From: CAJMNU01 sp905214855
GTDB taxonomy: Bacteria > Bacillota > Clostridia > Lachnospirales > Lachnospiraceae
DNA length: 42,234 nucleotides
Assembly (NCBI GenBank): GCA_937890595.1
Contig: CALADM010000038.1
Span: 1-42,234, forward strand
Reading direction: 5' to 3'
Made by a program: the position numbers and the translations under genes. Positions 35,775-42,234 of the stretch are shown here, piece after piece. Positions within the stretch are counted from its first letter, which is position 1; each line of letters opens with the position of its first letter. The notes under the pieces were generated by a model. The model was given only the letters and a program-made list of their open reading frames with translations. It did not search any database and was not told where the DNA came from.

Positions 35775-37856
35775 ATGCCAAAATCGTTGTTTATTGCGGA
35801 AAAGCCAAGTGTAGCACAGGAATTTGCGAAGGCTTTAAAGGTAAGCGGAAGCAGGTTTGACGGATATATTGAATCGTCAGATACCATTGTGACATGGTGT
35901 GTGGGGCATTTGGTAACGATGTCCTATCCAGAAGAGTATGATCCGAAGATGAAAAAGTGGAGTCTTGAAACATTGCCTTTTTTACCTAAAGAGTATAAAT
36001 ATCAGGTGATCGATGGAGTTAAAAAGCAGTTTCAGATTGTCAGTGGTCTTTTAAACAGAAAAGATGTGGACACGATTTACGTCTGTACTGACTCAGGACG
36101 TGAGGGAGAATACATCTACCGGTTGGTTGAACAGATGGCAGGTGTAAAAGGAAAGATACGAAAAAGGGTCTGGATCGATTCACAAACAGAGGAAGAGATC
36201 TTAAAGGGAATCAAGAATGCGAAAGATTTATCTTCCTATGATAATCTGGCAGCAGCAGCATATCTGCGTGCCAAAGAGGATTATTTGATGGGGATTAATT
36301 TTTCCAGAGTATTGACATTGAGATATGGACCTTTGGTTTCCCATTATCTGAATACCAAGTGGACTGTACTTTCAGTGGGACGTGTTATGACATGTGTACT
36401 TGGAATGGTGGTACGTCGGGAGAGAGAGATCCGTGAATTTGTAAAAACACCATTTTATCGCGTTCTTGGACAATTTCAGGTAAAGGAACAGCTCTTAGAA
36501 GGCGAATGGAGAGTAGTAGAAGGATCTGCATATTTCCAGTCACCTGCTCTTTATAAAGAGAATGGCTGGAAGAAAGAAAAAGACGCAAGAAAACTGATCG
36601 AAGAACTTGAAAAGTGGCAGGATGGCATGTTACATGCTATAGAAAAAAAGAAAGAAAATAAAAATCCTCCACTTCTCTACAACCTGGCTGAGATTCAGAA
36701 TGATTGTTCCAAACTTTTTAAGATTAGTCCAGATGCTGCTTTGACAATAATCCAGGAATTATATGAAAAAAAGATGGTGACTTATCCAAGAACAGATGCT
36801 CGTGTGCTTTCTAGTGCTGTTGCAAAAGAGATTGACAAAAATATTAGGGGACTAAAGCGATTTTTTCCTATGGCAGCATTTGCAGATGAAGTTTTGGCAA
36901 ATGGAAGTTATAAGAATATAGCGAAAACTCGATATGTCAATGATAAGCAGATCACAGATCACTATGCGATCATCCCAACCGGTCAGGGTTTAGGTGCTTA
37001 TGCTTCTTTGTCTCAGACAGCACAAAAAATCTATCAGCTGATCTGTAGCCGCTTTTTAAGTATTTTTTATCCAGCTGCTGTTTATCAAAAGATCAGTCTG
37101 GAGATTATAGTGGGAAAAGAGCATTTCTTTTCTTCTTACCGAGTACTGACAAATCCAGGATATTTTAAGGTATCAGGTATCCCAAAGAATGCGGGAGATA
37201 CAGATGCAACAGTCTCAGCAGCGTTGTTTGAAACACTGAAGACCTTGAAAAAAGGTATGAAATTGCCAATACACAGTTTTTCCATAAAAGAGGGAGAAAC
37301 TTCACCGCCAAAGCGTTATAATTCGGGTTCTATGATTCTTGCTATGGAGAATGCGGGGCAGCTGATCGAAGATGAGGAATTGAGAGCACAGATCAAGGGG
37401 AGTGGGATTGGTACTAGTGCAACAAGGGCAGAGATCTTAAAGAAACTTGTCAGTATCCAATACTTAGAACTGAATAAAAAAACACAGATGATCACACCAA
37501 CATTGTTAGGAGAGATTGTGTTTGATGTGGTTTCTATGTCTATGAGACAGCTTTTGAATCCGGAACTTACAGCAAGCTGGGAAAAAGGGCTGACCTATGT
37601 GGCAGAAGGGACGATCACACCACAGGAATATATGGAAAAATTAGAGCGTTTTGTAGCAGGGAGAACCCTTGCAGCAGGACAGCGAAGTGATCCGTCTATG
37701 CTCCGCCATTCTTTTGACACTGCGGCATCTTACTATAAAGTACCAAAGAAACAGGGAAAAGAAGGCAAATATGGGAAAGAAAAACAGCGGTCTAATGAGA
37801 AAACCGCTAAAGAAAAGGAGAGAACAGGCAATGAAACAGGAAGAGATGAAGATTGA
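35775..37856 (+). CDS. topB: DNA topoisomerase III
   Basis: A 693-residue type IA topoisomerase that separates linked or recombining DNA by single-strand passage. It opens with the TOPRIM motif FIAEKPSVAQEFAKAL and has CTDSGREGEYIYRL. The catalytic tyrosine is Y337 in MVTYPRTDAR, and SVGRVMTCVLGMVVRRE follows the first domain. There is no C-terminal zinc ribbon; the end is a charged Lys/Glu tail that overlaps the next gene by 26 bases. The ribosome site AGAGGA precedes the ATG. Confidence 0.94.
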   Translation: MPKSLFIAEKPSVAQEFAKALKVSGSRFDGYIESSDTIVTWCVGHLVTMSYPEEYDPKMKKWSLETLPFLPKEYKYQVIDGVKKQFQIVSGLLNRKDVDTIYVCTDSGREGEYIYRLVEQMAGVKGKIRKRVWIDSQTEEEILKGIKNAKDLSSYDNLAAAAYLRAKEDYLMGINFSRVLTLRYGPLVSHYLNTKWTVLSVGRVMTCVLGMVVRREREIREFVKTPFYRVLGQFQVKEQLLEGEWRVVEGSAYFQSPALYKENGWKKEKDARKLIEELEKWQDGMLHAIEKKKENKNPPLLYNLAEIQNDCSKLFKISPDAALTIIQELYEKKMVTYPRTDARVLSSAVAKEIDKNIRGLKRFFPMAAFADEVLANGSYKNIAKTRYVNDKQITDHYAIIPTGQGLGAYASLSQTAQKIYQLICSRFLSIFYPAAVYQKISLEIIVGKEHFFSSYRVLTNPGYFKVSGIPKNAGDTDATVSAALFETLKTLKKGMKLPIHSFSIKEGETSPPKRYNSGSMILAMENAGQLIEDEELRAQIKGSGIGTSATRAEILKKLVSIQYLELNKKTQMITPTLLGEIVFDVVSMSMRQLLNPELTASWEKGLTYVAEGTITPQEYMEKLERFVAGRTLAAGQRSDPSMLRHSFDTAASYYKVPKKQGKEGKYGKEKQRSNEKTAKEKERTGNETGRDED

Positions 37857-38511
37857 AGCATTATTTGATTTGTCAAACAGCATTGCTGGAAGAATGATGG
37901 CTTCATTTACGTATCCATGGGAAATACTTCCTCATATCGGGGAATGGATTGAGACTTTGGGAAAGATTTTGCCCGAGATGGATTATACAAAACTTGGCGA
38001 TAGTATTTGGATCCATAAAGATGCAAAAGTGGCAACCACTGTGGCAATGGGAAAAAATATCATCATCTGTCCGGGAGCAGAAGTGCGTCATTGTGCATTT
38101 CTACGCGGTAACTGTATCATTGGTGCGAATGCGGTTGTTGGCAATTCTACAGAACTTAAAAATGTGATTCTGTTTGATAAAGTGCAGGTTCCACATTACA
38201 ATTATGTAGGAGATTCTATTTTGGGGTATAAGGCACATATGGGAGCAGGAGCGATCACTTCCAATGTCAGATCAGATAAAGCCTTGGTCAAGGTTCATGC
38301 AAAAGAGGGAGATATTGAAACTGGACTGAAAAAATTTGGCGCAATGGTCGGCGATCTGGTAGAAGTGGGATGTGGCTCTGTGCTGAATCCAGGTACTATC
38401 ATCGGACGTGAGAGCAATGTATATCCGTTGTCCAGTGTGAGAGGGTGTGTACCTGAAAAATCTATCTATAAGAAGCAGGGAGAGATAGCAGAGAAGAGAG
38501 AACAGGAGTGA
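37831..38511 (+). CDS. Left-handed beta-helix acyl/nucleotidyl-transferase-like protein
   Basis: The start at 37831 follows AAGGAG by 10 bases, inside the 3' end of topB, so translation is coupled. The 226-residue protein has a helical N-terminal part and then hexapeptide turns (IGANAVVG, VGDSI, VGCGSVLNPGTIIGRESNVYP), with HYNYVGDSILGYKAHMGAGA as in GlmU acetyltransferase. There is no GlmU pyrophosphorylase domain, so it is a stand-alone relative, sometimes annotated as UDP-GlcNAc pyrophosphorylase. Substrate unknown. Confidence 0.8.
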   Translation: MKQEEMKIEALFDLSNSIAGRMMASFTYPWEILPHIGEWIETLGKILPEMDYTKLGDSIWIHKDAKVATTVAMGKNIIICPGAEVRHCAFLRGNCIIGANAVVGNSTELKNVILFDKVQVPHYNYVGDSILGYKAHMGAGAITSNVRSDKALVKVHAKEGDIETGLKKFGAMVGDLVEVGCGSVLNPGTIIGRESNVYPLSSVRGCVPEKSIYKKQGEIAEKREQE

Positions 38512-38614
38512 TCCTGTGCTCTTGTTAAAGAATCTGTCTTCTGCAACAAAAATAAAAAGATAGATCATAAGGGATAAAACAAAAATAAAAAGATGTATAG
38601 GAGTTTATAGACGT

Positions 38615-39976
38615 ATGGAAAAGAAAGAGAGAGTAGGGCAAAATGGTCAGTTTAAAGACCGTATGGGATTTATTCTCGCTTCCGTGGGATCTGCAGTTGG
38701 TATGGGAAATATCTGGTTATTTCCATACCGTGTTGGACAATATGGGGGAGCAGCATTTTTGCTTGTCTACTTTTTGTTTGTAGCGTTGTTTGGTTATGTT
38801 GGATTATCTGGAGAGTTTGCTTTTGGACGTTTGACTAGGACAGGTCCGATTGGGTCATATGATTATGCATTAAAACAAAGGGGAAAAAAGGGAGGCGGTC
38901 TGATCGGTGCTGTTCCTTTGTTTGGCTCTTTGGGAATTGCGATTGGATATGCTATTATTGTAGGATGGGTTTTTCGATATATCGTGGGAGCTGTGTCCGG
39001 TAATATGATGCATGGAGCTGCTGGTCTGGATGGAGCTGCTTTAAATGAACTGTCAGGTCAGTATTTTTCTCAGATAACAGGACATTTTGGCAGTTTTGGA
39101 TGGCATGCGGCAGTTATTCTTATTGCGATGTTGGTATTGACAGGCGGAGTTATGAAAGGAATCGAAAAATTAAATAAGATTTTGATGCCGTCTTTCTTTA
39201 TTTTGTTTTTGTTGATCGCAATTCGTGTTGCGTTTCTTCCTGGAGCTATTGAAGGATATCGCTACCTTCTTGTACCAGACTGGAGTTATCTGCTGGTTCC
39301 GGAGACATGGATCATGGCAATGGGACAGGCATTCTTCTCTTTGTCTATCACAGGGTCAGGTATGATAATCTATGGAAGTTATCTGGACAAAAAAGAGGAT
39401 ATTCCCAAAGCCGCTGTAACAACAGCCATTTTGGATACATTGGCAGCCCTTCTTGCTGGATTTGCGATCATTCCAGCGGTGTTTGCATTTGGTCTGGATC
39501 CAAAGTCAGGTCCGCCTCTTATGTTTATTACACTGCCGATCGTATTTTCTAAGATTCCGATGGGAAATCTGGTAGCAGCGATCTTTTTTATTGCGGTATT
39601 GTTTGCAGGAATCACATCTTTGGTGAATATGTTTGAAGTCTGCACAGAGGCACTTCAGACCCATGTAAAGTGGAATAGAAAAGTAGCAGTGGCTGCAGTG
39701 GGATGTATCACTTTTTTGGTAGGACTTTTTATTGAGTATGAACCATATATGGGAAAATGGATGGATATTATTACCATTTATGTAACACCATTTGGTGCTG
39801 TACTTTGTGCGATTGTCATTTATTGGGTTCTCGGAGTTGGAAAGATTAAGGATGAATTGAATCAGGGACGCCAAAAACCACTGCCAAAGGTATTCTTCTT
39901 TCTGGCAAAATATGTCTATGTAATTCTGGCTGTTTTAGTTTGTATTTTGAGTATTCAGTATAAGGGCATTGGATGA
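38615..39976 (+). CDS. Sodium:neurotransmitter symporter family transporter NSS-3, gate Arg replaced
   Basis: A 453-residue NSS carrier. Helix 1 reads SVGSAVGMGNIWLFPYRVG: the Arg of the WRFPY motif, which forms the outer gate in LeuT (R30), is Leu here. Helix 6 reads GQAFFSLSITGSGMIIYGSY. About 11 helices are seen. The ribosome site AGGAG lies 11 bases before the ATG. It is monocistronic. The changed gate suggests a different subfamily from NSS-1 and NSS-2, with its own substrate range. The paralog count is the third in 33 kb. Confidence 0.9.
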   Translation: MEKKERVGQNGQFKDRMGFILASVGSAVGMGNIWLFPYRVGQYGGAAFLLVYFLFVALFGYVGLSGEFAFGRLTRTGPIGSYDYALKQRGKKGGGLIGAVPLFGSLGIAIGYAIIVGWVFRYIVGAVSGNMMHGAAGLDGAALNELSGQYFSQITGHFGSFGWHAAVILIAMLVLTGGVMKGIEKLNKILMPSFFILFLLIAIRVAFLPGAIEGYRYLLVPDWSYLLVPETWIMAMGQAFFSLSITGSGMIIYGSYLDKKEDIPKAAVTTAILDTLAALLAGFAIIPAVFAFGLDPKSGPPLMFITLPIVFSKIPMGNLVAAIFFIAVLFAGITSLVNMFEVCTEALQTHVKWNRKVAVAAVGCITFLVGLFIEYEPYMGKWMDIITIYVTPFGAVLCAIVIYWVLGVGKIKDELNQGRQKPLPKVFFFLAKYVYVILAVLVCILSIQYKGIG

Positions 39977-40031
39977 TGTCATAGGGGAAGGATAATACGA
40001 GAGTAAGGATATAATACAATCAGTAGAATAT

Positions 40032-40091
40032 AAAAAACGCTTCGAAACATACTTTGAATAGATGGTAAAGTATGAAAAGAAGCGTTTTTTT
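40032..40091. terminator. Bidirectional terminator between NSS-3 and upp
   Basis: AAAAAACGCTTC pairs with GAAGCGTTTTTTT and, inside, ACATACTTT with AAAGTATG. A-run and T-run allow both directions. Confidence 0.85.
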
Positions 40092-40125
40092 GTTAAAGAT
40101 AAATCATAAGAAATTTTGGAAAAAT

Positions 40126-40764
40126 TTATTTTGTTCCAAAAATCCTGTCTCCCGCATCTCCAAGACCAGGACAAATATATGCATTTTCATTCAGACCACG
40201 ATCAAGATGTCCGATATAGATCTGAACATCAGGATGCGCTTCATGCAGACGTTTTAAACCTTCTGGAGCTGCAATGATCGCCATAAATTTGATTTTTTTA
40301 CCACCATGTTGTTTGATGAAGTCCACAGCAGAAACAGCAGATCCACCTGTGGCAAGCATAGGATCTGTAACAATGATAGTTCTTTCCTCAATTGGACTTG
40401 GCAGTTTGCAATAGTATTCGTGAGGCTCATGGGTGGTTTCGTCACGATAAAGACCGATATGACCGATTTTCGCAGATGGAACAAGAGCTAAAATGCCATT
40501 TACCATTCCAAGACCAGCACGCAGAATTGGAACAACCGCCAATTTACGACCAGATAACATAGGAGTTTCACAGGTTTCGATAGGAGTTTCCACGGTTACC
40601 ATCTGGAGAGGAAGATCACGCAGTGCTTCATATGCCATAAGCATTGCAATCTCTTCAATCAGAGAACGGAATTCATTCGTTCCTGTTGCTTTGTTGCGTA
40701 GAATTGAAATTTTGTGCTGGATCAGAGGATGTTCAAATACCATTACATTTTCCATAGTTTCCAT
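40126..40764 (-). CDS. upp: Uracil phosphoribosyltransferase
   Basis: A 212-residue enzyme making UMP from uracil and PRPP (pyrimidine salvage). The PRPP loop is IVTDPMLATGGSA; the uracil-binding end is AYICPGLGDAGDRIFGTK. The ribosome site AAAGGA is 7 bases before the first ATG, preferred over the next Met. It is monocistronic, with a TATAAT promoter that overlaps a 7-base palindrome. Confidence 0.97.
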   Translation of the reverse strand: METMENVMVFEHPLIQHKISILRNKATGTNEFRSLIEEIAMLMAYEALRDLPLQMVTVETPIETCETPMLSGRKLAVVPILRAGLGMVNGILALVPSAKIGHIGLYRDETTHEPHEYYCKLPSPIEERTIIVTDPMLATGGSAVSAVDFIKQHGGKKIKFMAIIAAPEGLKRLHEAHPDVQIYIGHLDRGLNENAYICPGLGDAGDRIFGTK

Positions 40765-40811
40765 ATCAATGTCCTTTCTGTAGGTAATTTTTATACTCTT
40801 CTTCTTATTAT

Positions 40812-40831
40812 ATACAGAATTTTATCTGTAT
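40812..40831. promoter_or_regulatory. Palindrome ATACAGA-N6-TCTGTAT over the upp promoter
   Basis: A perfect 7-base inverted repeat around six bases abuts the upp -10 box (TATAAT on the minus strand, about 40806-40811). Its place between -35 and -10 suggests a repressor site, but a start-of-transcript hairpin is excluded by its position. Confidence 0.5.
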
Positions 40832-40870
40832 TTTGAGAATATTATATACTATTTTGATGAAAAAAGGAAG

Positions 40871-41227
40871 TCAGAATTGCTTTTCGTGTAGTATTTCATT
40901 GAGTTCTTCTGGTATGAATGTAGTAGAGATAGTGGTATTGCTTTTGATGTTAGAGGAAGTGTCCGTCATGGAGTCTTCTATCATAGAGTTTACTAATAAG
41001 CCAATTATGATCGGAACAAAAAGGATGAGGATGAATATTCCAAGACATCCCATCCAAAGAAAGCCATTTTTGACCTTTTTGTTCGTATTGACAGGTGGTG
41101 TGTTTGTTTGTTCTTTTGGAGCTGTGTTTGTGCTTTGATGTGGATTTACAGGAGAATCACAATGAGGACAGACAGTTTCCTGATCGCTGATTCCTTTTCC
41201 ACAGTTTGGACATGTAATAAATTTCAT
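40871..41227 (-). CDS. Zinc-ribbon membrane protein
   Basis: A 118-residue protein with an N-terminal zinc ribbon (CPNCGKGISDQETVCPHC), a Thr/Asn/Pro-rich linker, one membrane helix (about 57-80) and an extracellular Thr/Ser tail. The ribosome site AGGAGG is 7 bases before the ATG. Such small ribbon-plus-helix proteins are common in Clostridia and of unknown role. It is monocistronic. Confidence 0.8.
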   Translation of the reverse strand: MKFITCPNCGKGISDQETVCPHCDSPVNPHQSTNTAPKEQTNTPPVNTNKKVKNGFLWMGCLGIFILILFVPIIIGLLVNSMIEDSMTDTSSNIKSNTTISTTFIPEELNEILHEKQF

Positions 41228-41353
41228 TTAAAAACCTCCTAGTTGCTTTATAATATGTTTTGTTTTTTTCTATACTTGCTTGGATAGGTCTGAAAATATT
41301 CTTTTACTGTCATTGCAAGTCGGAATTATACACTAACTTTGTAGACTGATTTT

Positions 41354-42145
41354 CTATGCTAAATCGTAATCTTTTAGACATCTTTTCAATCCATCTTCAA
41401 CACTGCTAAAATTTACACCATATTTCTTTGCTTTTTCACAATTCATCCATAAATTATGTCTCAAACCAATATCTTCAATTTTTATCTTTTTGTCCATGCT
41501 ATCCAAAAATTCTTTCGTTATTTGATACATAGACTTTTTCGTCTCACTTCCAAAATTATAGACTCCTCCGGGAAGATGGATCACTGTTTCCATATTTTCA
41601 GCTACTTCTTTTACATAGGTTATACCTCTGTATTGATGTGAACTAAAACAAACAGATTCTTTAGCGTTTATAATGTTCATAAAATAATTGGATTTTTTCA
41701 GATAATAATCATACATCCATTCTGCACGCAGCATAACTGCATCTGGAAGAATATCAAGCACACGTCGTTCCATTTCCAATTTATGTTCAGCATATATAGT
41801 ATTTGGTTTTACCATGTCTTCTGAATAAGGACCTTCTTCATCAGAACCAGCATAAACCTGATCTGAGCTAAAACATATAAGTTTTATATGTTTCGCTGCT
41901 TTTGCCAGATAGATAGGGATTTCTACATTGGCAATATGGGAAGCCTTTGGATCTGCCTGACACACTCCAATATCAGCAATAGCAGCAGTATGGATTATCA
42001 CGTTTGCACCACTTTCTTCTACCAAACGCTTTACATGATCTTCCGTCAGTCCTCTAAGGGATGGGCAGGCAACCGTATCTTTACACATCTGCATAATCTT
42101 ATTTCCGACAAATCCAGTTGCACCTGTAACAAGTATCATTTCCAT
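41354..42145 (-). CDS. RmlD-like sugar-nucleotide reductase (extended SDR)
   Basis: A 263-residue NAD(P)-dependent enzyme. The cofactor loop is VTGATGFVG (6-14), a HTAAIADIGVCQADP region binds the cofactor next, and the catalytic pair is Y118-K122 in YAEHK. The fold is that of dTDP-4-dehydrorhamnose reductase, but no rmlA, rmlB or rmlC is beside it. The start is uncertain: neither ATG (42145 or 42139) has a good ribosome site, so the true start may use a site not recognised or a leader outside view. Confidence 0.8.
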   Translation of the reverse strand: MEMILVTGATGFVGNKIMQMCKDTVACPSLRGLTEDHVKRLVEESGANVIIHTAAIADIGVCQADPKASHIANVEIPIYLAKAAKHIKLICFSSDQVYAGSDEEGPYSEDMVKPNTIYAEHKLEMERRVLDILPDAVMLRAEWMYDYYLKKSNYFMNIINAKESVCFSSHQYRGITYVKEVAENMETVIHLPGGVYNFGSETKKSMYQITKEFLDSMDKKIKIEDIGLRHNLWMNCEKAKKYGVNFSSVEDGLKRCLKDYDLA

Positions 42146-42234
42146 TGCTGTTACTGAAAACTTATAAAAAGTTATAAATTTTTATGTTTCATTCCTACTT
42201 CAACGAGTATGCTTTTGTACTGTCAAAACAGATA
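42146..42234 (-). other. Upstream leader of the RmlD-like gene
   Basis: An AT-rich 5' flank with TTGACA on the minus strand (about 42218-42223), but no -10 at 16-18 bases. No other gene is seen to the window edge. Confidence 0.3.

Noticed and set aside
41354..42145. A rhamnose synthesis operon
   Set aside because: Only an RmlD-like gene is present; no rmlA, rmlB or rmlC is beside it.
42146..42182. Matching AT-rich sequences at both window ends (near 238-255 and 42160-42180)
   Set aside because: The similarity (ATTTATAACTTTT-like) is short and AT-rich, and the right copy is beside no transposase; chance is enough.

Overview
The window reads as chromosome of a low-GC, Gram-positive anaerobe of the Clostridia, most likely Lachnospiraceae. 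The basis is strong AGGAGG-type ribosome sites, sigma-A promoters, tight gene packing, a DUF6465-type Lys/Ala-rich protein, several sodium:neurotransmitter symporters, a fused EndoQ-UvrD protein, and a molybdenum hydroxylase split into FAD, FeS and Mo subunits. The genus is not claimed. Most of the window is ordinary chromosome; the one clear mobile element is the edge of an IS607-type element at the far left.

Layout. 1-2.4 kb: a broken IS607-family tnpA, an OmpR-family response regulator without a visible kinase, a four-copy TCTTGAC operator-like array pointing into the element, and a divergent serine hydrolase (beta-lactamase class C fold). 2.5-6.6 kb: a structured leader, a half-size EamA transporter and a 1099-residue fusion of endonuclease Q with a UvrD/PcrA helicase that ends in a sliding-clamp motif. 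6.6-11 kb: symporter NSS-1, a divergent XRE regulator, an SseB-like protein and endonuclease IV (nfo). 11-16.2 kb: a TetR regulator divergent from an MMPL exporter and a secreted coiled-coil partner. 16.3-18.3 kb: flavin reductase, a promoter that fires straight into a terminator, a solitary HicB-like protein and an MBL-fold hydrolase. 18.6-25 kb: a cytosolic heparinase II/III-like protein, NSS-2, a DUF6465 protein behind a perfect consensus promoter, tRNA-Gly(CCC) and a cytosolic GH51 arabinofuranosidase. 25-31.9 kb: topoisomerase IV-like parE-parC, asd and galM. 32-35.5 kb: the three-gene molybdenum hydroxylase operon. 35.8-42.2 kb: topB overlapping a left-handed beta-helix gene, NSS-3, upp, a zinc-ribbon membrane protein and an RmlD-like reductase.

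How the genes fit together. There is a DNA-maintenance theme (EndoQ-UvrD, nfo, parEC, topB) spread over separate transcription units. There is a transport and envelope theme (three NSS carriers, EamA, MMPL with its secreted partner under TetR). There is also intracellular sugar handling (GH51, heparinase-like, galM) without local uptake genes. The most interesting object is the EndoQ-UvrD-clamp-motif fusion, which puts damage incision, unwinding and probable replisome tethering in one polypeptide. Second are the TetR-MMPL-coiled-coil cassette and several unexplained RNA or operator structures. All functions are inferred from sequence motifs read by eye; no database search was run.
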